Notes under the pieces: model-generated
Seen by the model: only the letters and a program-made list of their open reading frames with translations
What the model was told of the DNA's origin: nothing
Databases searched by the model: none
Assembly (NCBI RefSeq): GCF_000374485.1
Contig: NZ_KB894504.1
Span: 46,485 to 110,484, forward strand
From: Algicola sagamiensis DSM 14643
GTDB lineage: Bacteria; Pseudomonadota; Gammaproteobacteria; Enterobacterales; Alteromonadaceae
Direction of reading: 5' to 3'
Length of the DNA stretch: 64,000 nt
Translations under genes and position numbers: made by a program
Shown: positions 9,296-19,400 of the stretch, one piece after another
How the letters are laid out: each line of letters begins with the position of its first letter
How positions within the stretch are numbered: the stretch's first letter is position 1

Positions 9296-11167
9296 ATGGC
9301 TAGACCTCGACTCAAAATGCGGTTGGGCGATTTGCTCGTCCATGAACATATAATTACTCAAGATCAACTCATGCAGGCGCTTGGTTCCCAGAAAAAAAGC
9401 GGCAGGAAGCTCGGGGCGACACTCATTGAGCTTGGCTATATCGAAGAAGAAGAGTTACTCAAGTTTTTAGCACAGCAGCTCAATATTCCTTATATGGACA
9501 TTTCTCAAAAGCGGATTGCACCTGAAGTGGCGCAATTACTTCCGGAAGTTCATGCCAGACAACACCGTGCTCTTGTGATTGAAGATAATGGCATGGAAGT
9601 GACTTTAGGGATGAGTGATCCTGCTGACTTAAGTGCGTTAGATACAATTGCACCATTACTCTCCCCAAAAGAGATACAACTTGCAGTCGTTAAAGAAAGC
9701 CAAATGCTCGAAGCGTTTGACTCGCTCTACCGTCGGACTCAGGATATTGCGTCATTTGCTGCGCAGCTCCAAGAGGAGTTTGAAGAAACCGCGGATTTTG
9801 ACTTTGCAGCCCTGATTGATGATACCCAGGGAGGGGATGCAACGGTCGTCAAGTTGCTTCAATCCATATTTGAGGATGCCGTTCAAATCCGAGCTTCGGA
9901 TATACATATCGAACCAGATGAAGGGATGTTGCGTATTCGTCAGCGGGTCGATGGTAAGCTCCAAGAGAACATTTTAAAAGAAGTGAATATCTCGAATGCA
10001 TTGGTTTTACGTTTAAAACTCATGTCAGGGTTGGATATCTCAGAAAAGCGTTTACCTCAGGATGGTCGATTTAATATCAAAATTAAAGGGCATAATATCG
10101 ATATCCGGATCTCAACAATGCCTGTGAAGCATGGTGAATCAGTCGTTATGCGTTTATTGGATCAGTCTGCTGGTCTTTTAAATCTTGATGATACGGGTAT
10201 CCCGCCTCATCTGCTTGAAAAATTAAGAATGCTGTTTCACCGACCACACGGGATGTTATTAGTGACAGGGCCAACGGGGTCGGGAAAAACCACAACGCTA
10301 TACGGCGCATTGTCCGAACTGAATCAGGAAGAAAAGAAAATTATTACAGTTGAGGACCCGGTTGAATACGGCTTACCACGAATCAATCAGGTTCAAGTGA
10401 ATACAAAAATTGGGCTCACCTTTTCTTCCATCTTAAGAACAACCCTTCGCCAAGACCCGGATATCATCATGGTCGGTGAGATGCGGGATCAGGAAACGGT
10501 AGAAATTGGTCTTCGAGGTGCACTAACAGGTCACTTGGTCCTGTCCACACTCCACACGAATGATTCCGTCACAAGCGCGCTGAGATTAATTGATATGGGG
10601 GCACCTGCATATTTAGTTGCGAGTGCATTACGGGCAGTTGTTGCGCAGCGTCTGGTTAGACGCGTTTGTGATGGTTGTCGGACAGAAGTCAAAGCGGATG
10701 AGCAAGATGTGGCATGGGCAAGTGCCCTTGCTGGTATTGATAAGTCACGCGCTCAGTTTTATAAAGGTCTCGGGTGCCAAAGTTGTAATTATTCAGGATA
10801 CAAAGGGCGAATTGGTGTCTACGAAATATTAGTGATGAATCACGCCATGATTGAAGCGTTGCGTAAAGAGGATCCACATGAGTTTTCAAAAGCAGCGATT
10901 CAATCACCTGAATTTAAACCCTTCTCATTAGTGGCACTGGAATATGCTGAACAAGGGATTACGACATTGGATGAAGTCTTACGCATTTCCGAAAATGTTG
11001 CAGATGATGCGCCAGTTGGCATTCAGCAACAACCGCATGAAGAAGAGAAACCAGCTCCCACGGGCTTACAGTTAGAACCTCAACAGCCAGCCCCAGAAAG
11101 TACACCGCAAAAGCCAGTATCACCGCCTCCTTTCGATGATGATGGTAGTCCGTTTAGTGACGGATAA
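9296..11167 (+). CDS. mshE: MSHA pilus extension ATPase MshE
   Basis: A 623-residue PilB/GspE-family hexameric ATPase that powers pilus polymerisation. The N-terminal MshEN domain (RLGDLLVHEHIITQDQLMQAL, residues 9-29, with a second leucine-patterned half after it) is the fold that binds c-di-GMP in V. cholerae MshE. Walker A GPTGSGKTT is near 324-332, the Walker B region DPDIIMVGEMRD near 387-398, and the paired-cysteine metal site has CDGC near 458 and CQSC near 494. The last 50 residues are an acidic, proline-rich tail that I do not recognise as usual for MshE. Confidence 0.93.
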   Translation: MARPRLKMRLGDLLVHEHIITQDQLMQALGSQKKSGRKLGATLIELGYIEEEELLKFLAQQLNIPYMDISQKRIAPEVAQLLPEVHARQHRALVIEDNGMEVTLGMSDPADLSALDTIAPLLSPKEIQLAVVKESQMLEAFDSLYRRTQDIASFAAQLQEEFEETADFDFAALIDDTQGGDATVVKLLQSIFEDAVQIRASDIHIEPDEGMLRIRQRVDGKLQENILKEVNISNALVLRLKLMSGLDISEKRLPQDGRFNIKIKGHNIDIRISTMPVKHGESVVMRLLDQSAGLLNLDDTGIPPHLLEKLRMLFHRPHGMLLVTGPTGSGKTTTLYGALSELNQEEKKIITVEDPVEYGLPRINQVQVNTKIGLTFSSILRTTLRQDPDIIMVGEMRDQETVEIGLRGALTGHLVLSTLHTNDSVTSALRLIDMGAPAYLVASALRAVVAQRLVRRVCDGCRTEVKADEQDVAWASALAGIDKSRAQFYKGLGCQSCNYSGYKGRIGVYEILVMNHAMIEALRKEDPHEFSKAAIQSPEFKPFSLVALEYAEQGITTLDEVLRISENVADDAPVGIQQQPHEEEKPAPTGLQLEPQQPAPESTPQKPVSPPPFDDDGSPFSDG

Positions 11168-11178
11168 AGGAAGACTAT

Positions 11179-12396
11179 ATGCCCCACTTCGTCTATCGCG
11201 CAAGAGACAGCAAAGGAAGTATCGTCAAAGGGGAAGTTGAAGCTGCGAATAACTCAGCAGCAGCAGATCAGATTGTACGCCGTGGGGTGATCCCAATTCT
11301 GATTGAAGAAAAAGGGGAAGATCCACCGTGGATGCTCAAACTCCGCCAATTTGTCGTGGGGACTGTCACATTTGAGCATAAACTCATTTTTTGTCGGCAA
11401 ATGTACTCCCTCATGAAGTCTGGTATTCCCATCCTTCGAGCCATCATTGGTCTTGCCGATACAACGACCTCAAAAGTACTCAAACAAACGTTAAAAGACT
11501 TGGCTGAGCAATTGGAAAAAGGAAAAACACTATCCGCCGCAATGTCACAATATCCAGCGGTCTTTAATCGCCTCACAGTGAGTATCGTGCATGTCGGAGA
11601 AAATACAGGTAAGTTGGATGAGGCATTTCTTCAGTTGACTGAATACTTTGAAACAGAGCAAGAAACTCGGCGGCGAATCAAACAAGCGACACGCTATCCA
11701 ATGATGGTCATGATGTTTATTACGGTCGCGGTTGTGTTTGTGAATATTTTCGTGATCCCGACGTTTTCCGATATGTTCGCGAAGTTTAAAACGGAATTAC
11801 CGTGGTCGACACGTTTACTGATTGGTATGTCTGACTTTTTTATCAACAAATGGCCGCTTCTTGTTGCCGGGGTTGTGGGTGGTTTGGTCATGATCAAGTC
11901 TTATTTGAATACTGAGGCTGGTCAGAAAAACCTGGATCACTATAAACTTAAAGCGCCGATTATTGGCAGTATTATCGAGCGCTCCGTGCTTTCTCGGTAT
12001 AGTCGAACCTTTGCCATCATGCTGCATTCAGGCGTCCCGCTCACGACTGCGCTCCAACTTGTGTCAGAAGCGGTTGATAATACCTACATGGCAGAAAAAA
12101 TTATTGAAATGCGTCAATCGATTGAACGCGGGGAGAGTCTGCTCCGTGTCAGTATGCAAAGTAAGATGTTTACGCCACTTGTGATGCAAATGGTGGCTGT
12201 TGGGGAAGAAACAGGGCGAGTGGATGAGCTTCTTAAAGAAGTCGCGGACTACTATGACCGTGAAGTTGATTTTGATCTAAAAAATCTGACCTCAAAAATA
12301 GAACCCATGCTCATTGGGGTAGTGGCAGGGTTTGTTGCGATTTTAGCCCTCGGTATCTTCTCGCCAATGTGGGACATGATGAGTGCAATGAAATGA
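11179..12396 (+). CDS. mshG: MSHA inner-membrane platform protein MshG (PilC/GspF family)
   Basis: A 405-residue polytopic protein with two GspF-type helical domains, each opening with the family pattern (FCRQMYSLMKSGIPILRAI near residue 74 and YSRTFAIMLHSGVPLTTAL near 276). It has transmembrane helices near 170-190, 220-240 and 375-400. It forms the platform on which MshE rotates to insert pilins. Its stop overlaps the mshF start by four bases (ATGA). Confidence 0.92.
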   Translation: MPHFVYRARDSKGSIVKGEVEAANNSAAADQIVRRGVIPILIEEKGEDPPWMLKLRQFVVGTVTFEHKLIFCRQMYSLMKSGIPILRAIIGLADTTTSKVLKQTLKDLAEQLEKGKTLSAAMSQYPAVFNRLTVSIVHVGENTGKLDEAFLQLTEYFETEQETRRRIKQATRYPMMVMMFITVAVVFVNIFVIPTFSDMFAKFKTELPWSTRLLIGMSDFFINKWPLLVAGVVGGLVMIKSYLNTEAGQKNLDHYKLKAPIIGSIIERSVLSRYSRTFAIMLHSGVPLTTALQLVSEAVDNTYMAEKIIEMRQSIERGESLLRVSMQSKMFTPLVMQMVAVGEETGRVDELLKEVADYYDREVDFDLKNLTSKIEPMLIGVVAGFVAILALGIFSPMWDMMSAMK

Positions 12397-12947
12397 GTCA
12401 GGAAGATATCAGCGATGATATGAAGCGGATTTTTCAGCAGTTGCTTTTTATCCTGATTATTGTTTTGTGCTTTGGCTATTTCGCATTCTATCTCAATAAA
12501 AATTTTCAAGATATTGAAGCAACACGATTGGACAAAGCTTTTAATACATTCTCAACGGCGATTCACACAGCACATTTTGCTTGGAGCAATAAAGCACGCC
12601 CGACCCGAATGTCGACTGGTAATTACATTATTCCTTACACAATATCTCCTCAAACCAGTGATATTAATAAATATGAAAAAAGTGAAGTAATTTTACTCTT
12701 TACACGTCGTGGTTGGCCGATATCTATAGAGAGCGAGGAAAATCACAATCATTGTGAGCTTCTATGGCAGCATTTACAGAATGACTCAGACTTAAAAGTG
12801 ACAGGAAGTTGGGATGGAAAGTTGATGTCTCAGAAATTTTTACCAAAATTAAATGAGGGTACATGCCAATTTTGGTTTAACGACGAGCCGTTTTTCTATT
12901 ACGACATCGGGACAGGTGACGTCATTCGCGGTCGAGCAAAGTCATAA
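12393..12947 (+). CDS. mshF: MSHA biogenesis protein MshF
   Basis: A 184-residue protein with an N-terminal transmembrane helix (about residues 14-33) and a small periplasmic domain. Similarity in sequence is weak, as is usual for MshF, so the call rests mostly on position between mshG and mshB and on topology. The start ATG at 12393 overlaps the mshG stop. Earlier in-frame starts would sit deep inside mshG. Its precise role in pilus assembly is not established. Confidence 0.7.
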   Translation: MSQEDISDDMKRIFQQLLFILIIVLCFGYFAFYLNKNFQDIEATRLDKAFNTFSTAIHTAHFAWSNKARPTRMSTGNYIIPYTISPQTSDINKYEKSEVILLFTRRGWPISIESEENHNHCELLWQHLQNDSDLKVTGSWDGKLMSQKFLPKLNEGTCQFWFNDEPFFYYDIGTGDVIRGRAKS

Positions 12948-13007
12948 CAATGTATGAATAATAATGCCAGGATCTCTGTGCACATGAGAGAGGAGGCGGG
13001 TGCTAAC

Positions 13008-13574
13008 ATGCTGCGACATCGGGAACAACAAGGCTTTACACTGATAGAGCTTGTGATCGTTGTGATCATCCTCGGTTTACTTGCAGCAGCAGCGGTACCC
13101 AGATTTGTAGATGTAAGAGACGATGCAGAAGATGCTTCTGTCGAAGGGATTGCTGGAGGATATGCATCAGCAGTGAGTTTGGTGAGAGCACAATGGGAGC
13201 TGGAAGGCGGTAATTCTGGCGGCATTGTGTATTCCGGAAATGGATTTGGTGTAGACCCGGATACGGGTTACCCAACTGGCGGATCACCCAATTCAAACAA
13301 TCAGGATACACAAATTGATGATTCGGACTGTGTATATATGATGGAAAATTTATTGCAGTCTGCACCAACAGTGACCAATAACTTCGGAAATATTTCAGAG
13401 ACGAGGTTGTTCGGAAAGGTTGTCGGACGGTCGGAAGCAGATGGTGGCGATCAATGCTTTTACTATCTGTCTTCGACAATTGTCAATCAAGGGGCGGCTC
13501 CAAATGATGATTCAATTGGGAGCGGTCTGATATACACGGCAAGGACGGGTAGTGTTGTTGTATTTCAGAACTAG
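13008..13574 (+). CDS. mshB: MSHA minor pilin MshB
   Basis: A prepilin with leader MLRHREQQG, cleaved before FTLIELVIVVIILGLLAA, with the conserved Glu at position +5. I prefer ATG 13008, which gives a nine-residue basic leader; the frame is open from 12954 and would allow a longer leader starting MNNNARIS. An AGGAGG lies upstream but 11 bases away. The globular part has PRFVDV after the helix and cysteines for a C-terminal disulfide region. In V. cholerae a promoter lies before mshB; here the gap to mshF is only about 60 bp. Confidence 0.85.
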   Translation: MLRHREQQGFTLIELVIVVIILGLLAAAAVPRFVDVRDDAEDASVEGIAGGYASAVSLVRAQWELEGGNSGGIVYSGNGFGVDPDTGYPTGGSPNSNNQDTQIDDSDCVYMMENLLQSAPTVTNNFGNISETRLFGKVVGRSEADGGDQCFYYLSSTIVNQGAAPNDDSIGSGLIYTARTGSVVVFQN

Positions 13575-13585
13575 GTGAGGTGCGT

Positions 13586-14113
13586 ATGAAACAGCAAGGT
13601 TTTACATTAATCGAATTGATCGTTGTGATCGTGATCTTAGGTATTCTCGCAGTCACTGCGGCTCCCAAATTTGTCAGTATCCAAAGTGATGCTCGGATTG
13701 CTGCGGTAAATGGGCTTGTCAGCAGCTTAAAGAGTGCACGAGATATTGTCCGAGGCAAATCTATTGTCGAAGGTGAACATACTTCAGCTTCAGCGGCGGT
13801 CAGTGTTTCTGGCACAACCGTGAATACGGTGTATGGCGATCCAGCCGCAACGTCTTCGGATGGTCTTATTGCTGCAACCGATGTGACTGCGGTGGAAATT
13901 ACGGGTAGCCAAACACAATCGGCTCTTGATGCCGCGGATTGGGCGCACTTTGCAGCCAGTGGTGTCTTGTACGTTGCACCAGCGAGTTTATTTACAACAT
14001 CTAGTACTGCGGCGGCCGCGACATTCACTGCGACAAACTGTTATGTCCAATATACTGCGGCGACAGCGTCAGCAAGAGCGATTGTAGCATTACAGTCTTC
14101 GTCCGGCTGTTAA
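13586..14113 (+). CDS. mshA: MSHA major pilin MshA
   Basis: The main subunit of the mannose-sensitive haemagglutinin pilus. Leader MKQQG is cleaved before FTLIELIVVIVILGILAV, followed by AAPKFVSIQSDAR, the hallmark of MshA. The mature protein is about 170 residues, and C-terminal cysteines in TNCYVQY and SSSGC should form the D-region disulfide. Start ATG 13586 has GAGG six bases upstream. The middle region is rich in Ala, Ser and Thr, fitting an exposed and variable pilin surface. Confidence 0.93.
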   Translation: MKQQGFTLIELIVVIVILGILAVTAAPKFVSIQSDARIAAVNGLVSSLKSARDIVRGKSIVEGEHTSASAAVSVSGTTVNTVYGDPAATSSDGLIAATDVTAVEITGSQTQSALDAADWAHFAASGVLYVAPASLFTTSSTAAAATFTATNCYVQYTAATASARAIVALQSSSGC

Positions 14114-14132
14114 GCGACTTCAATGGTCTGAA

Positions 14133-14672
14133 ATGAAAACGACGCGACGTCGTGTACAACATTTCGGTTATACCTTATTGGAGCTTGTCACTGTCATTGT
14201 GGTGCTGGTGGCAATTTCCGTAGGTATTGGGCCGAAATTTTTTGATACGCGCGGGGTGGAGGAATTCGCCTTTCGTGATCAGTTTGTTTCTTCTGCGCAG
14301 TTTATCCAGTATCAATCCATGTCTCGTCTTAGCAATACCCGCTGTCTTTTTATCAATTTCACTACAACAAGCTTTGGGATCATGGACGGTGTAGATTGCA
14401 ATCAGGCACCCAGCGGTAGTTTTAACTTGAAAACGGGTATTGATTTTGAATTCTTAACCAGCGATGTTTTCCCTAATGTCACGCTTACAACAACAATGGC
14501 AACCAGCAGTTATACGATAGGAGGGCAGCAACAAACCGTCGCATGGCTCACCTTTGATAAACAAGGAAAACCAACACTCAATTGTGTGAATGGTTGCAAT
14601 ATTACTTTTACCGGAGACAGTACAGCCAAAGTGTGTATCGAGCCTCAAGGGTATATCCATGAGTGTACTTAA
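14133..14672 (+). CDS. mshC: MSHA minor pilin MshC
   Basis: A 179-residue pseudopilin-like protein. The leader MKTTRRRVQHFG is cleaved before YTLLELVTVIVVLVAIS, with Glu at +5. PKFFDTRGVEEFAFRDQ follows the helix and is typical of MshC. Paired cysteines occur in CVNGCN and near the C-terminus. It overlaps the start of mshD by 14 bases, so the two are likely translated in step. Confidence 0.87.
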   Translation: MKTTRRRVQHFGYTLLELVTVIVVLVAISVGIGPKFFDTRGVEEFAFRDQFVSSAQFIQYQSMSRLSNTRCLFINFTTTSFGIMDGVDCNQAPSGSFNLKTGIDFEFLTSDVFPNVTLTTTMATSSYTIGGQQQTVAWLTFDKQGKPTLNCVNGCNITFTGDSTAKVCIEPQGYIHECT

Positions 14673-15198
14673 GACCATTCAACAAGGCTTTACTTTGATG
14701 GAGATCATCGTTGGGATCGTCACGTTGTCTGTTGTCTTGCTTTTGGTTTCTGCTGTTGTTGGACCGCAATTTCAGCAAAGTGCGAATCCAATGCTGGAAG
14801 TACGCGCAAACGAACTTGCCCAATCTGTATTAAACGAGATCATTGGCAAAGCTTTTGATGAAAACTCTCCCGTTGGTGGTGCGTTGCGTTGTAGTGAAAC
14901 CGGGGCGCCAAGTTGTACGGCAGCAACGTCATTGGGAGCGGATATAGGCGAGTCTCGACCTGATTATGATGATGTAGACGATTACATCAATATTACGTTG
15001 CAAGATGCGTTGGGGAAAGATCTCAGTCTATCTGGACTTTACACTGGTTTTTCTCTTGGGATCAGCGTGTTTTATGATGATGATTTAAATGGTATTCAAG
15101 ATGTTGGGGATGGAAACCTGTTTAAGCTGATCCGGCTTACGGTCACATCGCCAAATCAACAGGATTTTGTATTTACTGTGTATAAGGGGAATTATTAA
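14659..15198 (+). CDS. mshD: MSHA minor pilin MshD
   Basis: A 179-residue prepilin, start ATG 14659 inside the end of mshC. The leader MSVLKTIQQG is cleaved before FTLMEIIVGIVTLSVVLL. An acidic stretch of Asp residues (PDYDDVDDYIN) lies in the middle. It probably sits with MshC, O, P and Q in a tip or initiation complex, by analogy with other type IV pilus minor-pilin sets. The stop shares one base with the mshO start. Confidence 0.86.
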   Translation: MSVLKTIQQGFTLMEIIVGIVTLSVVLLLVSAVVGPQFQQSANPMLEVRANELAQSVLNEIIGKAFDENSPVGGALRCSETGAPSCTAATSLGADIGESRPDYDDVDDYINITLQDALGKDLSLSGLYTGFSLGISVFYDDDLNGIQDVGDGNLFKLIRLTVTSPNQQDFVFTVYKGNY

Positions 15199-16061
15199 TG
15201 CCCAAGTTCCAGTCGGCTTATACACTCATTGAACTTGTGATTGTGATCACGCTTGTTGGTGTTGCTGGCCTGGGGGCTTCAACCATGATCCAGTTGGGAG
15301 CACAGGTATTTGCTGAGTCCTCAGATCGCCAAAGCACGATTGCACGAAGCCGATTTTCTATGGAGCGGTTAACACAAGAACTGAGAAGTGCAGTACCAAA
15401 TTCAGTGCGTCTATCTTGCGAGACGGTAGGACCAAGTTGTGGGCAGTTTCAATGTATCGAATTTGTCCCATTTAAAGTGTCCTCAGGCTACATTGATGAA
15501 GCAACCAGCGGGACAACATTGGATGTTGTTGAAGCAACAGGCGTCAATGTGGGGGATTATGTCATCATCAATCCATTATTTTCTAATGATGTTTATGATG
15601 CATCAAGAAATCACCGTTTACCGATCACTGCCGTGAATAAGACACCTGGATTAGGCGTGGGTATGGCCGATGTTGACGTTGACCGGTGGACCTTTAGCAG
15701 CAGTTTTGCAGAAGACTCTGGGCAAAAACGCGCTTATGTCGTCGGGAGTACAAACACAGTAACCTATTGCTTGGAAACCACCACGCCTGGTGATTCGCAC
15801 CTTTATCGATATGAGAACTATGGATATTTATCGACACAACCGACACCGATTAACCGTGTGCTGGTTGGTCAAAGTGGTGTGTTAATGGCAGAAGGGTTGA
15901 ATCAACTCCAGCCAGAAAGCAGTGTGTATGAATTATTTTTCCAGCTCTCTCCAGCGACCTTACAACGAAATGCAATTGTGTATATTTCGGCATATTTTAT
16001 CACCGATTCTGGTGAGGCATTGAGGTTTCGACATGAAGTCAATATCCCGAATGTCCCTTAA
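15198..16061 (+). CDS. mshO: MSHA minor pilin MshO
   Basis: A 287-residue PilW/GspJ-like minor pilin. The leader is MPKFQSA with cleavage expected before YTLIELVIVITLVGVAG. Position -1 is Ala where prepilins usually have Gly; prepilin peptidases tolerate Ala, so the protein may still be processed. The large size fits the PilW-like group. The end overlaps mshP by 29 bases. Confidence 0.85.
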   Translation: MPKFQSAYTLIELVIVITLVGVAGLGASTMIQLGAQVFAESSDRQSTIARSRFSMERLTQELRSAVPNSVRLSCETVGPSCGQFQCIEFVPFKVSSGYIDEATSGTTLDVVEATGVNVGDYVIINPLFSNDVYDASRNHRLPITAVNKTPGLGVGMADVDVDRWTFSSSFAEDSGQKRAYVVGSTNTVTYCLETTTPGDSHLYRYENYGYLSTQPTPINRVLVGQSGVLMAEGLNQLQPESSVYELFFQLSPATLQRNAIVYISAYFITDSGEALRFRHEVNIPNVP

Positions 16062-16497
16062 GCGCCAGCGCGGTGCAACGCTCGTTGTGGCCATTTTTAT
16101 CATGGTGGTCTTTGCTGTATTTGCGGCTGCAATGTGGAAAATGAATAGTAGCGGACAACAATCAATTTACTTACAAACCTACCATACCCGGGCATTGATG
16201 GCCGCTCAAAGTGGTATTGACTGGATTTTAACACGAATTTTCCCGCTTGGTGGAGGCGCTGCGGTCACCTGCTCGTCTATCGACACCGCATCCCCAATCG
16301 GTGTGATTGATCGTGCAGATGGTGTTCCTGATTTCTCAGTGATTACAGGAATGAATAGCTGTAGCGTCACGCTTGAGTGCACACAACGTACTATACTCAG
16401 TAAAAACTATTATAAATTTACCAGCACAGCAACTTGTGTTTCTATTGGGGCATGGGAAGTCAGTCGTAAGCTGATTGTGGAGGCGCAAACGTTATGA
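16033..16497 (+). CDS. mshP: MSHA minor pilin-like MshP (PilX-like)
   Basis: A 154-residue protein starting at ATG 16033 with GAGG seven bases upstream, inside the end of mshO. The processing site is RQRG before ATLVVAIFIMVVFAVFAA. It lacks the +5 Glu of ordinary pilins, as in PilX and GspK-type proteins, which initiate or cap the fibre. Four or more cysteines in the C-terminal half suggest disulfides. It overlaps mshQ by four bases (ATGA). Confidence 0.83.
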   Translation: MKSISRMSLKRQRGATLVVAIFIMVVFAVFAAAMWKMNSSGQQSIYLQTYHTRALMAAQSGIDWILTRIFPLGGGAAVTCSSIDTASPIGVIDRADGVPDFSVITGMNSCSVTLECTQRTILSKNYYKFTSTATCVSIGAWEVSRKLIVEAQTL

Positions 16498-19400
16498 GAA
16501 TCTATGACTGTTTACGCATCGTTGTATTGCTAGTGTTTTGCTGCTTCTCTACTATGAATTGGGCGGCAACAGGCTATTTCGAAGTGGGTTCGACCACGAT
16601 CACAAATACAGTGAATAATGGCCATTGGCAAACGGTGAATTTAACCCAAAGTTATACGCAACCTGTCGTAATTGCTGGTCCGCTGACGCATAATAATGAT
16701 CAATCCTTAAGTGTCCGAATCAAAGATGTCACCGCGACCAGTTTTAAAGTGGGTATGCAAAATCCCTGTGAGTCAGTGGGGAGTAGCCAGAGCGCGATCA
16801 ACTGTAACAATATTTCCTGGCAAAGTGAGACAGTACAATATTGGGTTGTTGAACAAGGTACTTGGACATTCCCTGACGGCACAAAAATTGAGGCAAACTT
16901 GCATACGACCTCAACAGTGCGCAGTGGCAAGTTTCGTAATGATGACGACGATGACGATGAAGCAAATATCGTTGGCGATGTGGACGCAGGCGATCTACTG
17001 ACATTCGACCATACCTATTCTTCGAATCCGGCCGTATTTCATACCATCAATACATACAATGACAGTACATGGGTCACGACAAGCGTATGGGGCACTTCTG
17101 TGGGCACTGTGCCTACAACGACACAATTCACACTTGCTTTAGAAGGTGGCGAAGCTTACGACAGTCATAATCGAGAAACAATTGGCTGGGTTGCGATTGA
17201 GCCGGGTACCGGAACGAATAATGGAAATGCTTATCTTGCTGGTGGAACGTTCTCTACTTATGGATCTGCGGATCGTCATGATGATGGTTGCTTTGATATT
17301 TCGACCCTTTGGACAGATCAGAATATCAATATTCTCGTCAAGCATAATACCACCAGTGGATACAATGGTCCTTGGGTACGTAATTGTGGTACGACAAGCA
17401 GCGCTTATCGTGTGCATCTTGATGAAGATCAGGTTCATGACACTGAGAGGGATGGTTACATCGAAGCGATTTCCTGGTTTATGTTTAAGGAAAATACTTG
17501 GGGGATCTTAACCAGGGATGACGAAACAGTTGCACATGTTGCGAATTGGAAATTAGCCGCAGGTCAGGTTACATTACCCGCAAACCCTAATGCATTTACA
17601 ACGGTGACATTTGAGCAGCCATTTTCTGTGACGCCTGTTGTGGTGGTGTTGCCGACGGAGGATGATTCAGACCCGCAAGCGTTGCGTATTAAAAATGTCA
17701 CAACGACTTCATTTGATATTGTCCAGGTTGAGCCGCCAGACGAAAGTGCCAATCTTGTAGAGACAACCATTGATTATGTGGCGGCAGAACCCGGCGCACA
17801 TACATTCCCTGATGGGAAAAAAATTGAAGTGGGGACAATCCAAACGAATGAGATCCAAGCGCATTGGTGGATCAGGTTTTGGACTGGATGGTCCGCTTGG
17901 GAATATGGATCATTTACGACAGCGTTTACCAGCACACCAAGCTTTGTAGCCACCATCCAAACCATGGTCAATGAACCAAATCATTCGCCTGGATCTCAAT
18001 CGATTCCTTGGTTAACAACAGCGGTAAGCAATGTCACGAGCAACGGCTTTCGCGTCGCGCTGGAGCGCTCAGAGGTAAATAATGGTCGAGTGCCTCAAAA
18101 TGAGACGATTGGTTACATTGCAGTTGAAGCGGGTGTTCAGTCATCTTTTAGGGATATCTATGGTCAGTTAATTTATTGGGAAAGTATCCGAACGCCAGAG
18201 ACCATTGATGGGCACGATGATGCTTGTAACACTTATAGTTTTGTCACCGACTTTACCAGCGCACCGCTGGCTGTTGCGACTAAAAATACACGTAATAGCA
18301 GGAATGGAGGCTGGCTTCGCCGATGTGCTCTGACCAAAGATGTCATTGGTCTTCTGGTCGATGAAGATCAAGATATTGACTCTGAGCGCAGCCACCCCTA
18401 CGAGCGTGGCAGTATCTTTGCTTTTTCGCAGGCGTTTTTTGCGGATTTTTCACAGGTTGCATTGTATAAGTTTGATACCTGTGACATTCCACAAGGAGGA
18501 ACAATATCTGATCTTTCCGGTTATGGTTTGAATGGCACTGCACAAAATGGGGCAACATTCTCCCGCTATGGATACAATTGCTCATCTCTGGCATTAGACG
18601 GTACGGATGACTATGTGGTTGTTAGCGATAATAGTCTGCTGGATAATACAACTCAGGTGACCTTTATGGCCTGGTTTAGTGCCGACACCCTCACTGCAAC
18701 TTCCCCATCCAATGCACGTGGGATATTAGCCAAACGTGTTGATCCGAATAGTCAATCGGCCTACACCATGTTTTTTTGGAATGATCATCCAACGAAGCTG
18801 AGTATTGATATCCAAGGAAACAATGACCGATTCCAATCGACAAAAAGTGACTTTACGACAGGTCAGTGGTACCACGCAGCCGTGGTGTTCGATGGCACTC
18901 AATCGGCTAGTAATCGTGTCAAACTATATATTGATGGTGCGTTAGACTCGACCCACTACGAAACCAGCAGTGCATTACTGAATAACGCTTCAGATCTTTT
19001 CATTGGCAACCTCAAAACATCATCGGTTGATAAAGTCTTTGATGGGAAAATTGACGAAGTTCGGGTACTCACACGCGCGCTGAGTGCTGGCGAGATTGCA
19101 GCGATTTATAATAAAGAAGTCTCTAAAAAAGACATTGATTGTGGTTGTGTTTGTGTTTTTGCTGGATTTTCAATTTCGCAACCTGATGTGGCATTGGCTT
19201 GTCCTGAAACGCGTGCCCAAGTTGATGTGACTGCGGTATGTAGTGACGGAACAACCAAAGCTGACTTTACTGGAACGGTCACATTGGGTCCTGCGACATC
19301 CGGCAGTGTCAACAGTGATTTTTATTTACAGGCAACGGGTGGTTCTGCGCTGACGAATAATCAATACACATATTTAGACAGTGATAATGGAACAAAGTCT

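Noticed and set aside
13483..14028. Long minus-strand open frame (181 codons) opposite mshB and mshA
   Set aside because: It runs antisense to clear pilin genes, has low-complexity Ala/Thr/Val content mirroring the pilin codons, and has no ribosome binding site or recognisable motif.
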